Assembly: GCF_003115845.1 (NCBI RefSeq)
Contig: NZ_KZ819028.1
Location: 228,360-292,359, forward strand
Source: Brenneria roseae subsp. roseae
Lineage (GTDB): Bacteria > Pseudomonadota > Gammaproteobacteria > Enterobacterales > Enterobacteriaceae
Direction: 5' to 3'
DNA: 64,000 bases
The notes below the pieces were generated by a model. That model did no database searches. It saw nothing but the letters and a program-made list of their open reading frames with translations, and was not told the origin of the DNA. Position 1 is the stretch's first letter. Each line of letters begins with the position of its first letter. Positions 1 through 8,718 of this stretch are shown here, one piece after another. The position numbers were made by a program, and so were the translations under genes.

Positions 1-164
1 TTTTTGCTCTGCGGATCGACGTAACCAAACGGTGGGTTGCTGTCAAAAACCGCAATCCTGACCACGCCGGCTTTTTGAATATCGTCCAGCTTGTCCGCCT
101 GCGCCACACCTGAAAGAGACGCGAATCCCGCCATCAATGCCAATGCCACAATACGTTTTTTCAT
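1..164 (-). CDS. Amino-acid-type ABC transporter solute-binding protein, N-terminal part only
   Basis: Only the first 54 or so residues are in the window; the gene runs off the left edge. The reading frame opens with a basic start (MKKR) and a hydrophobic stretch ending in GVAQA, a typical Sec signal peptide, followed by DKLDDIQKAGVVRIAVFDSNPPFGY. That mature start is typical of family 3 periplasmic binding proteins for amino acids. The protein would capture a solute in the periplasm for an inner-membrane permease that lies outside the window. An inverted repeat upstream (228-260) may be its operator. The substrate cannot be told from this fragment. Confidence 0.8.
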   Translation of the reverse strand, partial: MKKRIVALALMAGFASLSGVAQADKLDDIQKAGVVRIAVFDSNPPFGYVDPQSK

Positions 165-509
165 TCCCAGCCCCTGAGCGTTTAAGTGATTGATTGCAGG
201 CTATCAGCAGGGAGAAAAACCGGGAAATAACATAAACAGCTATAATATAACCTTATGTTACATTGGGTTTTTGGCAGATTATTCTGACAGATAACATACG
301 ACTGTCCGTATTTATTGGCACCAGAAACCTCATCCGCCAGGCTTCAGGCAACCGCGGGAAACCACCGCCACGATTTGTGCGATTTATTGCGTTCAGACAG
401 ATGTTTTTCTTATTTTTATTAACCTCATGACTAAAAACCCGTAGATTAATTATCTGAACCGATGTGATAACAAAATCAAACATCGCCATACGCCAGCAGG
501 ACGTCCTGA
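165..509. other. 345-bp divergent intergenic region
   Basis: This gap separates the solute-binding protein gene from the divergent Lrp-type regulator. It holds the inverted repeat at 228-260 and AT-rich sequence with TATAAT-like hexamers at about 241-250. A 78-codon open frame on the minus strand (253-489) has no recognisable family or good ribosome site and is not called. Confidence 0.6.
228..260. promoter_or_regulatory. Inverted repeat, candidate operator/promoter of the solute-binding gene
   Basis: TAACATAA (228-235) and TTATGTTA (253-260) form a perfect 8-bp inverted repeat around a 17-bp AT-rich core that contains TATAAT-like hexamers on both strands. It lies 64 bp in front of the start of the leftmost gene and about 250 bp before the Lrp-type gene. 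Inference: an operator for the neighbouring Lrp/AsnC regulator or for another dimeric repressor. Confidence 0.4.
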
Positions 510-1019
510 ATGAAAGAGAAAACCCCGAGCACCCTACCTTCGGCAGACGACAAGAAGTCTTACGAGCTGGACCGTTTTGATACCGCGATCCTGCGGATTT
601 TGCAGGCCGACTCTTCCATCTCCAACGTCGCGCTGGCGGAGAAAGTCAATCTCAGTCCGCCGGCCTGCCTGAGGCGTGTTGAGCGACTCAGGCAAATTGG
701 CCTGATAAAAGGATTTGTGGCGTTACTGAACCCGGCAGCGCTTAATGCTGGTCTGGTGGTATTGATCGGGGTGGTGCTGGATCGTTCGACGCCAAGCTCA
801 TTTGAAGATTTTGAGGCTTCCGTCCAGAAGATCAGCGGCTGTATGGAGTGTCACGTGGTGACGGGCGAGTTCGATTACATTTTGATGATCAGGACAAAAG
901 ACAATCAGAGCTTCAACCGCCTGCACGCGGAACAATTGCTCTTTCTGCCCGGTGTTCGTCAGATCCGTTCCTTTATTGGGCTAAGGGAAGTGCTTTCCAC
1001 CACGCAGCTGACGTTCTGA
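510..1019 (+). CDS. Lrp/AsnC-family transcriptional regulator
   Basis: This is a 169-residue protein. After a polar tail of about 20 residues, a winged helix-turn-helix (ELDRFDTAILRILQADSSIS, then VNLSPPACLRRVERL) occupies residues 20-75. The rest is the alpha/beta AsnC ligand-binding domain, with the family signature GEFDYILMIRTKD near residues 120-135. Family members bind amino acids and act as DNA-wrapping octamers. It is divergent from the solute-binding gene on its left and convergent with acdS on its right, sharing a terminator with it. It could control the transporter, acdS, or both. AcdR-type regulators belong to this family, so a role in ACC sensing is possible but not shown. The AGGACG before the ATG supports this start. 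Confidence 0.85.
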   Translation: MKEKTPSTLPSADDKKSYELDRFDTAILRILQADSSISNVALAEKVNLSPPACLRRVERLRQIGLIKGFVALLNPAALNAGLVVLIGVVLDRSTPSSFEDFEASVQKISGCMECHVVTGEFDYILMIRTKDNQSFNRLHAEQLLFLPGVRQIRSFIGLREVLSTTQLTF

Positions 1020-1025
1020 AAAAGT

Positions 1026-1048
1026 TCAGGCCCGATAACCGGGCCTGA
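1026..1048. terminator. Shared terminator between the Lrp-type gene and acdS
   Basis: A perfect 9-bp stem (TCAGGCCCG / CGGGCCTGA, loop ATAAC) lies between the two convergent stop codons. On the minus strand it is followed by CTTTTT, so it fits best as the acdS terminator. It may also stop the plus-strand transcript. Confidence 0.75.
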
Positions 1049-1062
1049 CGTTGTTCTGCAAC

Positions 1063-2079
1063 TCAGCCATTACGGAAAATATAGCTGTAAGCGCTCAGTG
1101 CCGGCGCCCCGCCCAGATGGGCATACAGAACTTTCGATCCCTTCGGAAACTCACCGTTGCGGATCATCCCAATCATGCCCTGCATGGATTTGCCTTCATA
1201 CACCGGATCGGTCATCACCCCTTCCATACGGGCGCACAAACGAATGGCTTCCAGCGTACCTTCATTCGGCAGACCGTATTCAGGGCCACCATAACGGGTA
1301 TCCAGCACGACATCCTCTTCAGTGATTTCCCGGCCCAGTTCGACCAGATTGGCGGTGTTCTGCGCAATACGCAGAATCTGCGCTTTGGTTTTTTCCGGTT
1401 TTGCCGATGCATCAATGCCGATGACGTTCCGTGAGCGGCCATCTGCGGCAAATCCGACCACCATACCCGCCTGGGTACTGCCGGTAACGGAACACACCAC
1501 GATATAGTCAAACTTGAAGCCCAGTTCTTTTTCCTGCTGGCGCACTTCTTCGGCAAAGCCGACGAAACCTAAACCACCATAGGGATGCTCAGAACAACCG
1601 GCAGGGATAGGGAACGGGTTACCGCCATTTTGTGATGCTTCTTCCATGGCGTTTTTCCAACTTTCACGAATACCAATATCAAAACCGGCGGCATCCAAAC
1701 GAACATCCGCGCCCATGATACGGGATAATTCTATATTACCGACGCGATCATAAACGGCATCGGCATAATTAACCCAGTTCTCTTGCACCAGAATACATTT
1801 CATTCCCAAATGCGCAGCGACAGCGGCAACTTGTCGCGTCTGGTTAGACTGAATACCGCCAATAGAAACCAGCGTATCACACCCTTGTTCTAATGCTTCC
1901 GGAATAAGGTATTCCAGTTTACGTATTTTATTTCCGCCAAATGCCAGACCACTATTACAATCTTCACGCTTGGCATATATTTCTACATCCCCGCCTAAAT
2001 ATTCACTGAGCCGTTTCATTGGCGTAATAGGAGAGGGGCCAAAAGTTAATGGATAACGTGGGAATTTTTCCAGATTCAT
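1063..2079 (-). CDS. acdS: 1-aminocyclopropane-1-carboxylate (ACC) deaminase
   Basis: This PLP enzyme opens ACC, the plant ethylene precursor, to 2-oxobutyrate and ammonia in the cytoplasm. The 338-residue sequence has the usual family length and follows the Pseudomonas enzymes closely. Visible key residues are the PLP lysine K51 in [11 protein letters not shown]78 in [11 protein letters not shown]294-E295 in DPVYEGKSM and L322 in AHLGGAPAL. Glu295 and Leu322 separate true ACC deaminases from D-cysteine desulfhydrases, which carry other residues there. A CGGAG ribosome site precedes the ATG. It ends in a terminator shared with the convergent Lrp-type gene, and a second Lrp-type gene lies 223 bp upstream on the same strand. 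Such genes usually serve as nitrogen scavengers and lower host ethylene in plant-associated bacteria. Confidence 0.95.
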   Translation of the reverse strand: MNLEKFPRYPLTFGPSPITPMKRLSEYLGGDVEIYAKREDCNSGLAFGGNKIRKLEYLIPEALEQGCDTLVSIGGIQSNQTRQVAAVAAHLGMKCILVQENWVNYADAVYDRVGNIELSRIMGADVRLDAAGFDIGIRESWKNAMEEASQNGGNPFPIPAGCSEHPYGGLGFVGFAEEVRQQEKELGFKFDYIVVCSVTGSTQAGMVVGFAADGRSRNVIGIDASAKPEKTKAQILRIAQNTANLVELGREITEEDVVLDTRYGGPEYGLPNEGTLEAIRLCARMEGVMTDPVYEGKSMQGMIGMIRNGEFPKGSKVLYAHLGGAPALSAYSYIFRNG

Positions 2080-2302
2080 AATAAGGCTCCGGTAAATAAT
2101 GGGTAGAATTAGCCGCAGGTTGTGAATATTTCGCAGGGAAATACCGTCACGCCATGTTGGTCATATTACCTAAAATCGAATAAATTTAAATTGCTAAATC
2201 ACTCTGATTTTTTCATAAAAATTTCATAAAAAACCAACTACCAATGAAGTAATTTCCACAAAAACAAAAAAAACGAAATAAAATTAACACCCTCATATCC
2301 AT

Positions 2303-2788
2303 CTACGGCAGCAGCATCCCTTCCGGGGGTAAAGGCAATGTCGTTTTGTAGCGAACCTGCTTAAGCGCAAAGCTGGAGCGAATATTGGCTACGCCGGGAA
2401 TTCGCGTCAGATGATGAAGAATAAAGTGTTCTATCTCATTGATATTTTTAACAAGAACGCGAAGAAGGTAATCCGCATCGCCCGTCATCAGATAGCACTC
2501 CATCACTTCCGGACACGCCGAAATAGCCTGTTCGAACTGCTGCAACACCGCTTCCACCTGCCGATCCAGACTGACATGGATAAACACATTAACCTGTAGC
2601 CCCAGGCGCTCGGGCGAGAGCAGCGTGACCTGTTGGCGGATAAGGCCGAGTTCCTCAAGCGCTTTCACCCGGTTAAAACAAGGGGTGGTGGAAAGATTCA
2701 CGGCACGGGCCAGGTCAACATGTGTGATCTTGGCGTTTTCCTGCAATTTATTAAGGATACTGATATCGGTTTTATCCAGTTTACGCAT
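2303..2788 (-). CDS. Lrp/AsnC-family regulator, possible AcdR
   Basis: This is a 161-residue Lrp-type protein. The winged helix-turn-helix is at residues 1-60 ([37 protein letters not shown]) and the AsnC ligand domain follows ([13 protein letters not shown]). The C-terminal signature [20 protein letters not shown] is typical of the BkdR/AcdR branch. It lies upstream of acdS on the same strand, separated by a 223-bp AT-rich gap with room for an acdS promoter and Lrp-type sites. It is divergent from the EamA exporter. It could therefore regulate acdS, the exporter, or both. In described acdR-acdS pairs the regulator is normally divergent from acdS, so the layout here differs and the AcdR assignment stays tentative. 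Confidence 0.85.
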   Translation of the reverse strand: MRKLDKTDISILNKLQENAKITHVDLARAVNLSTTPCFNRVKALEELGLIRQQVTLLSPERLGLQVNVFIHVSLDRQVEAVLQQFEQAISACPEVMECYLMTGDADYLLRVLVKNINEIEHFILHHLTRIPGVANIRSSFALKQVRYKTTLPLPPEGMLLP

Positions 2789-3012
2789 AAAAGAAAACCT
2801 TTACTGTCAATGAACGGTTGATCGAGAAAATCATTCTGAAAATAAACATATCACAGCGAATAACAGAAAAAACTTCCGTCAGAAAAATAATAAACTAGTT
2901 TTATCCCATCTTCTGGCAACCTTATTTTTTTGTTCTGAAAATCAGCGCGGTTTTAGATATCAAAAACCGAAGGTTAGCCATTAAGATATTTTATGACGAA
3001 CGGAAATATAAA

Positions 3013-4026
3013 ATGATTTATCCCTCGTTAAGAAATAAGAAAATTATCTGGCAAAAACAACCATTGGCCGCAATATTGCCAGCGGGATTATCACTCAGTC
3101 AGGTTGGCGGCCTTTTCCTGCTGCTCCTGGCCATTCTGGTCTGGGGGACTAATTGGCCGGTCATGAAGCTTGGGCTGGAGCATATTACTCCGCTCTGGTT
3201 TTCCGCATTACGCTTCGCATTAGGCGGATTGTGCCTGTTCTTTATCCAGATCGTGACCGGCACGCTAAAGCTGCCCAGGCGTCGAGACATCCCGCTGTTA
3301 TTCAGCGTCGGACTGCTGCAAATGCTGAGTTTTACCGCGCTGGGCGCCATCGCCATGATCGAGATCCCCGCCGGACGCTCCGCCATTCTTGCCTATACCA
3401 CTCCACTGTGGGTACTGCCAGGCGCCATTCTGTTTTTCCGGCAAAAAGTAACCCGTCAGGAACTGATGGGGACGTTGATGGGCATCGCCGGGGTCGCCAT
3501 TCTGTTCAATCCTCTGACGCTGGACTGGACGGACAGTAACGTGCTGTGGGCCAACGTACTGCTGTTACTCGCCTCGCTGTGCTGGGCCATTTGCATTCTG
3601 CATCTGCGTTATTACCGGGGAGCCTCCAGCGCTTATCATCTCGCGCCCTGGCAAATGCTGATTGCCACCCTCCCCTTGATTATCATCGCCTGGTACAAAG
3701 AAGGCCCTTATACCGGGGACAACTCCGCGCGTTTATGGGAAATTTCGCTGTTTGTCGGGCCGCTCGCCACCGCGTTCTGTTTCTGCGCGGTTAACGCGGC
3801 AAGTCAGTGGATCTCCAGCACCAGCATGGCATCCTCCATGCTGTGCGTCCCGCTCGTCGGGCTGTTTATCTCCGTGGCGTTTCTCGGTGAATCGTTAACG
3901 CCGGGATTGGTGCTGGGCGTCACCGCCATTGTTGCCGGCATGCTGGTCGTTACGCTGAACAAATCACGACCGGCTGCGAAACAGGCCGCCTTACTGCCAA
4001 TCAAACCGCAACCAGAACCGGACTGA
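3013..4026 (+). CDS. EamA/DMT-superfamily transporter
   Basis: This 337-residue inner-membrane protein has about ten hydrophobic segments after a polar N-terminus of roughly 30 residues. The first EamA repeat starts near residue 35 (LLLLAILVWGTNWPVMKLGL) and the second near 185 (LLLLASLCWAICILHLRYYR), the internal duplication of the drug/metabolite transporter family. Members often export amino acids or other small metabolites. It is divergent from the Lrp-type gene at 2303-2788, a common pairing of an amino-acid-sensing regulator with its exporter. The substrate is unknown. The ATG is preceded only by a weak GGA. An internal ATG (about residue 51) is less likely because it would remove the first membrane segment. 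Confidence 0.85.
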   Translation: MIYPSLRNKKIIWQKQPLAAILPAGLSLSQVGGLFLLLLAILVWGTNWPVMKLGLEHITPLWFSALRFALGGLCLFFIQIVTGTLKLPRRRDIPLLFSVGLLQMLSFTALGAIAMIEIPAGRSAILAYTTPLWVLPGAILFFRQKVTRQELMGTLMGIAGVAILFNPLTLDWTDSNVLWANVLLLLASLCWAICILHLRYYRGASSAYHLAPWQMLIATLPLIIIAWYKEGPYTGDNSARLWEISLFVGPLATAFCFCAVNAASQWISSTSMASSMLCVPLVGLFISVAFLGESLTPGLVLGVTAIVAGMLVVTLNKSRPAAKQAALLPIKPQPEPD

Positions 4027-4065
4027 CGCCCATGATGCCGATGTACCCGTTTTGCCGGAGAACCA

Positions 4066-4995
4066 TCATGCCTGAAGTTGGTACTCCTGACGAAACAGTG
4101 CATCCTGCAACATCAGCTCATCGTGTAAGAAATCAAAAAAGCTTCTCAGCACCGCGGTCACCGGTTTGTTGACCTCCGTCTGGATCTGCAAAGCCCGCTG
4201 GCCCAGCTGCTCCAGACTGACGGACTTCACCTGCAAACCATCGCGCCGGGCGCTGTATAGCACGGAGAAATGACTGCATATGGCGATCGCATTCGGGGTA
4301 TTAAGCAAAAAGGTATACAGCGTCGAAAAGTGATTGCAGGTAAAAACGGGATCGATGAAAACACCGCTCATACGACATGAGAGATCAAACAGTTGGCGCA
4401 CCGTTGCCGCCTGATCGGGCAACACGACAGGGAACGCATTAAGGTCAGCCAGCTGAAAATCTCTGGACGCCAGCGGGTGATCGTCCTTCATGACCACCAT
4501 AAACGGAGCGGAAAATGACGACATCACCTTAATACCGTGTTCAGGGGACAGGCTGAACTTCAGCGCCACATCGCATTCACCGTGGCGAACCAGTTCGGGC
4601 ACCTGTCTGGCGCTGCCAACCGTCAGTACAAAATTGACCTCGGGATGCTGTAGCCGGTATTTCGCCAGCAGCGTCGGCAACAGATTGAACGCGATACCAT
4701 CGGTACACACGATGCGAATCGTGGTTTGACGGGAAGATTTTAGCCCCTCAATTTCGGCAATCGCCAATTCCATATCGACGATACTGCGGCGGACATGATT
4801 TTCCAGAATATGCCCGGCATCGTTCAGGATCATACCGCGGGCATGTCGCTCAAACAAAGGCACCCCCAGACGGGTTTCCAGCATCTGGATCTGCCGGCTG
4901 ATCGCCGATACGGCCACAAACAGCTGCTGGCTGGCCGCACTCAGTGACCCGCTACTCGCCACCGCCATAAAATAACGAATTTCGTTGCTATGCAT
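4066..4995 (-). CDS. LysR-family transcriptional regulator
   Basis: This 309-residue protein has an N-terminal winged helix-turn-helix at about residues 1-60 (FMAVASSGSLSAASQQL, VAVSAISRQIQMLETRLGVP, LFERHARGMILNDAG). A two-lobed periplasmic-binding-protein-like effector domain covers about residues 90-300. It follows the M20 peptidase gene on the same strand after 164 bp and is convergent with the EamA gene. Unlike many LysR genes it is not divergent from its likely targets. The neighbouring peptidase and peptide importer are the obvious candidate regulon, by position only. Confidence 0.88.
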   Translation of the reverse strand: MHSNEIRYFMAVASSGSLSAASQQLFVAVSAISRQIQMLETRLGVPLFERHARGMILNDAGHILENHVRRSIVDMELAIAEIEGLKSSRQTTIRIVCTDGIAFNLLPTLLAKYRLQHPEVNFVLTVGSARQVPELVRHGECDVALKFSLSPEHGIKVMSSFSAPFMVVMKDDHPLASRDFQLADLNAFPVVLPDQAATVRQLFDLSCRMSGVFIDPVFTCNHFSTLYTFLLNTPNAIAICSHFSVLYSARRDGLQVKSVSLEQLGQRALQIQTEVNKPVTAVLRSFFDFLHDELMLQDALFRQEYQLQA

Positions 4996-5159
4996 GAGCT
5001 CTCCGCCTTGTGTTTAACGATGACTCAACCGCAATAGGCTCATCATAGACAAATGCGGATCGGGAGAATAATACTCATCTGTTCTGGCTGAACGGCTCAA
5101 TACCGTTCCGGAGCGAGGCGGCATCCATGCGCCTCGTCCCCGACAGCCAACCGGCTGGT

Positions 5160-6596
5160 TTATAGCGCCGCTACCGACTGCGGTTTCTCCATCTGTAAGC
5201 GTGCCCTGGCGATATCCGCCCCTTGTTCCGCCAGATCCCAGAACAGGCCGGCCATGATTTTGAGCGCCTCAAGCGTCATATCGACTAAAATATGTTCGTT
5301 CGGGGCATGCTGAGAACATGCCGGGTAAGAGTGCGGCACCCACAGCGTTGGCAATCCCAGCGTCTCCGAAAAGCAGGCATTGGGTAGCCCCCCGCCAAAG
5401 TTAGGCAATACCGCCGCCCTGGCACCGACCGAATGCTGAATTGACGTCATGCCCCATGCCACCCACGGGTCGTTAAGATTCAGCCGGGTGGCCTTGTAAT
5501 GACTGGCATCGTTCATGATTTCAACATCTTCAAAGCCGTTGGCATCAAGATGGCGTCGAATATGCCGGGTAAAATTCGCCACGTCGCAGCCCATAACATA
5601 GCGCATATGGCAATGCGCTTTCGCCTGCGGCGGGATAGCATGGGCCGGTTTATCCGGATTGCCGGTGACGAACGCCAGTACATCCAGCGTATTCCAACCG
5701 TAGACTTTCTCGGCGGCGGTCAGACCGGGTTCACCCCATTGGGCGTCGATGACCGGGTCAGTCGGCCCGCCGCCCAATTCAATATCCGACAGCACTTGAC
5801 GCATGTTATCGGAGAGCGCAGGAGGACGAAGACCCGGAATCAGGATCCGGCCATGCTCATCCACCATGCTGGCAATCGCGTGCGCCAGCCGAATGCCCGG
5901 ATTGCTCAACAGGCCGCCCCAGTTACCGGAATGGTGGGCGCCTTCGCGTAAATTCAACTGTAGCTCGAAGTTGAACACCCCGCGGGACCCGAGAAACAGC
6001 GTTGGCCGGGAGGCTGACACCCGCGGGCCGTCCGAGGCAATGAACAGATCGGCGGCCAGCCAGTCACGGTATTGCTCACAGATCGCGTCCAGCCCCGGTG
6101 AACCGTCTTCCTCACCCATTTCCAGAATGATTTTCACGTTGTAGCCCAATTGGCCGCCCCGAGCTTTCAATACCTGTTCCAGCGCCGCCAGATTAATGGT
6201 GTGCTGACCTTTATTGTCCGCCGTGCCGCGGCCATACCAGCGATTATCGTCTTTGACCATTTCCCAGGGCGATAAACCTTCACGCCACTGTTCATCGTAT
6301 CCCCGCACAACATCGCCGTGACCGTAGGTTAACAACGTCAATTCCGCCTGAGGCTCAATGCGTCGGGCCAGTAAAAAAGGGCTTCTTTCGTTAACCGGAT
6401 TTTCAACCAGCAGACATTCAAATGACAGAGCCTGCAACGTCGGGATCATTTCATCCGTCAGATAAGACATCAGAAGCGGCCCACTGTCAGTGTTCTGACT
6501 TTCCGTTCGAAATGCCACCCGGCGCGCCAGCGTCTCTTCGAATTTTCCTGAACCAAAATAATCAACGGTTGCCTGGATCATCTCTTCACGCTTCAT
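5160..6596 (-). CDS. M20-family zinc metallopeptidase
   Basis: This is a 478-residue co-catalytic zinc hydrolase of the M20 carboxypeptidase/dipeptidase group. Metal-site motifs are in the expected order: YGHGD (H93, D95), GRGTADNKG (D127), GEED (E162-E163, with E162 the likely general base), SDGP (D189) and the C-terminal CSQHAPNEH. The dimerisation (lid) domain occupies about residues 215-370. There is no signal peptide, so it should act in the cytoplasm. It lies 235 bp downstream of a complete peptide-type ABC importer on the same strand. The simplest reading is that an imported dipeptide or N-acyl amino acid is hydrolysed here. The exact substrate cannot be told. Confidence 0.9.
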   Translation of the reverse strand: MKREEMIQATVDYFGSGKFEETLARRVAFRTESQNTDSGPLLMSYLTDEMIPTLQALSFECLLVENPVNERSPFLLARRIEPQAELTLLTYGHGDVVRGYDEQWREGLSPWEMVKDDNRWYGRGTADNKGQHTINLAALEQVLKARGGQLGYNVKIILEMGEEDGSPGLDAICEQYRDWLAADLFIASDGPRVSASRPTLFLGSRGVFNFELQLNLREGAHHSGNWGGLLSNPGIRLAHAIASMVDEHGRILIPGLRPPALSDNMRQVLSDIELGGGPTDPVIDAQWGEPGLTAAEKVYGWNTLDVLAFVTGNPDKPAHAIPPQAKAHCHMRYVMGCDVANFTRHIRRHLDANGFEDVEIMNDASHYKATRLNLNDPWVAWGMTSIQHSVGARAAVLPNFGGGLPNACFSETLGLPTLWVPHSYPACSQHAPNEHILVDMTLEALKIMAGLFWDLAEQGADIARARLQMEKPQSVAAL

Positions 6597-6740
6597 ATTC
6601 AGTCTGTCCTCTTCTCTGGATATTCATGGATCGCAGTATGCCTGGAGCAAACACAAGCATGCCTGTTTCAGCAATACTTTCCGGCGTATTACCGCGCCTG
6701 TTATTCGGCCCCCGGCAAGCCATTATTCAGCTAAATAATG

Positions 6741-6786
6741 GGGGGAGACGCTCGCAGGGAGGTCTCTCCCCGAGGCAAACCCGGGG
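6741..6786. other. Overlapping hairpins between the importer and the peptidase gene
   Basis: GGGGGAGAC (6741-6749) can pair imperfectly with GTCTCTCCCC (6762-6771). The end of that second arm can instead pair as CCCCG with CGGGG (6782-6786). The two pairings exclude each other. The structure lies in the 235-bp gap after the fifth transporter gene and could lower read-through into the peptidase gene. There is no strong U-tract. Confidence 0.35.
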
Positions 6787-6831
6787 ATATCAATCTTTCT
6801 TTAAACGGTATGCGTATCGCGCGTTTATAAA

Positions 6832-7722
6832 TTAATGGCGTTCGATATCGGGAATACCCAACCCCGGCTCTGGCGTCAGCACGGAAGCCAGCAGCGATCG
6901 GGTATAGGGATGCTGCGGTGAGTGAAAAATCTGCTCACGCGTTCCCTGTTCAACAATCGCCCCTTTCTGCATCACCGCCACATGATCAACCAGATGTTCC
7001 ACCACCGACAGGTTGTGGCTGATGAGCAGATAAGTGAGGCCAAACTCCTGTTTGAGCTCAAGCAGCAAATTGAGGATCTGCGCCTGAACGGAAACATCCA
7101 GCGCGGATGTCGGTTCATCACAAATCAGAATGTCGGGGCGCATAATCAGCGCACGGGCAATCGCCACGCGCTGACGTTGACCGCCAGAAAGCTGGCCGGG
7201 ATACTGGCTGTGCGTACGGGCGGGCATGCCCACCACGTCCAGCATCTCTTTGACGCGCGTTTTTCTTTCATCCGGCGTGCCGAGCCCATGAAGGTTCAGA
7301 GCCACCTCCACAATGTCGGAAACGGTCCGCCGTGGATTCAGGGACGAATAGGGATCCTGAAAAATAGGCTGGATACGGGAGGCCATTTCCTTGCGCTGGC
7401 TGACGTCAATTTCGCGTCCTTCGATCAGCACATTGCCGGATGTTGGCTCCAGCAACCCCAGCAGCATCTTTGCCAACGTGCTTTTTCCACATCCTGATTC
7501 CCCCACCAGGCCGAGCGTTTCGCCCCGACGCACGCGCAAAGAGACGTTATCCACCGCGCGAATTTCACCGGCGCGGGAAAACAGGCCGCGATTCAGTCGA
7601 AACACCCGGGTCAACGCACACAGCTCCAGTGCAATATCATCATTACCCGGAATATGCGTCGGCAACACGGCGGGTATCGGCTCGCAATTGATGCCAGCAT
7701 ATTGATTCACTTGACTGTTCAT
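6832..7722 (-). CDS. Peptide ABC transporter ATP-binding protein, DppF/OppF type
   Basis: This 296-residue ATPase powers the dipeptide/oligopeptide-type importer from the cytoplasmic face. Walker A is [16 protein letters not shown], the signature is [14 protein letters not shown] and Walker B is [14 protein letters not shown]. The C-terminus has the short oligopeptide-transporter extension ([12 protein letters not shown]). The start is set at the ATG whose GGAGGT ribosome site lies 6 bases upstream. This ATG overlaps the stop of the preceding ATPase gene by 4 bp (ATGA), a sign of translational coupling. A longer frame would start at 7755 but has no such site. Substrate specificity is set by the binding protein, not by this subunit. 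Confidence 0.92.
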   Translation of the reverse strand: MNSQVNQYAGINCEPIPAVLPTHIPGNDDIALELCALTRVFRLNRGLFSRAGEIRAVDNVSLRVRRGETLGLVGESGCGKSTLAKMLLGLLEPTSGNVLIEGREIDVSQRKEMASRIQPIFQDPYSSLNPRRTVSDIVEVALNLHGLGTPDERKTRVKEMLDVVGMPARTHSQYPGQLSGGQRQRVAIARALIMRPDILICDEPTSALDVSVQAQILNLLLELKQEFGLTYLLISHNLSVVEHLVDHVAVMQKGAIVEQGTREQIFHSPQHPYTRSLLASVLTPEPGLGIPDIERH

Positions 7723-8708
7723 GCCACCTCCGCCTTCTTCAACGCCCGGACGCAACGCACTTCATGATGGGATGTCACCTGAACATAAGGTGTTTCCTGA
7801 CTACAGGCATCGCTGCAATGAGAGCAGCGATTACTGAATGCGCAGCCCTTTTGTACCCCAACCAGGCTGGGCACCACGCCGGGAATCGCCTTCAGCGGCT
7901 GCCCCGGCACGGTTTTTCCCTGCACGGGAATACAGTCGAGCAACGCGCGGGTATAGGGGTGCTGTGGCTGGGTAAACAGTTCCATCACCGGCGCGGTTTC
8001 TACAATCTGTCCGGCATACATCACCGCCACCCGATCGGCGATACGCGCCACGACGCCCAGATCGTGAGTAATAAAAATCACCGCCGTACCGAGTTCCTGC
8101 TGAAGCTCACGCAGCATCCGCAGGATCTGCGCCTGAATCGTCACGTCCAGCGCGGTGGTGGGTTCATCGGCAATAATCAGATCCGGTTCGCACATTAGCG
8201 CCATCGCAATCATGATGCGCTGCCGCAAACCGCCGGAAAGCTGGTGGGGGTACTGATTCAGCCGGGCGGCCGCCATCGGGATCCCGACCCGCTCCATCAG
8301 ATACACGGCCCGGTCTTTGGCTTCCGCCATCGATACCTTACGATGCGCCATCAGGGTTTCACAGAGCTGATTACCCAGGGTGAAAGAGGGATTGAGTGAC
8401 GTCATCGGCTCCTGAAAAATCATCGACATCTGATCGCCGCGCAGCGCGGTGATATCGCGTTTTTTCATCGAGAGCATATCCATCCCCTTGAAATGCATAC
8501 TGTCGGCCGTGCGTACCGCTTTGCGCGGCAGCAAGTCCATCAACGCCAGCGAGGTCATGGATTTACCGCAACCGGATTCGCCCACCAGACACAGCATTTC
8601 ACCCCGCTTTACCGCAAAATCAATGCCCCGCACCGCGTGCAGCGTCCCCCGAGAGGTGGGCAAATCAACCCGCAGGTTTTTTACATCCAGCAAAATGTCA
8701 TTCTTCAT
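7719..8708 (-). CDS. Peptide ABC transporter ATP-binding protein, DppD/OppD type
   Basis: This 329-residue ATPase pairs with the DppF-type subunit. Walker A is [15 protein letters not shown], the signature is [14 protein letters not shown] and Walker B is [14 protein letters not shown]. The C-terminal region carries the cysteine cluster [14 protein letters not shown], seen in many DppD/OppD proteins and in some cases linked to an iron-sulphur site. The start at 8708 has GAGGAA at good spacing. A second ATG six bases upstream (8714) is too close to that site. The 5' end lies 10 bp after the permease stop. Confidence 0.92.
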   Translation of the reverse strand: MKNDILLDVKNLRVDLPTSRGTLHAVRGIDFAVKRGEMLCLVGESGCGKSMTSLALMDLLPRKAVRTADSMHFKGMDMLSMKKRDITALRGDQMSMIFQEPMTSLNPSFTLGNQLCETLMAHRKVSMAEAKDRAVYLMERVGIPMAAARLNQYPHQLSGGLRQRIMIAMALMCEPDLIIADEPTTALDVTIQAQILRMLRELQQELGTAVIFITHDLGVVARIADRVAVMYAGQIVETAPVMELFTQPQHPYTRALLDCIPVQGKTVPGQPLKAIPGVVPSLVGVQKGCAFSNRCSHCSDACSQETPYVQVTSHHEVRCVRALKKAEVA

Positions 8709-8718
8709 GGCCATTTCC

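Noticed and set aside
253..489. 78-codon minus-strand open frame in the leftmost gap
   Set aside because: No ribosome site or family, and it overlaps the probable control region.
1063..2079. D-cysteine desulfhydrase instead of ACC deaminase
   Set aside because: Glu295 and Leu322 are the ACC deaminase residues.
2080..2302. CRP-like half-site (TGTGA followed by an imperfect second half) upstream of acdS
   Set aside because: Only one half matches (TGTGAATATTTCGCA); too weak to call without binding data.
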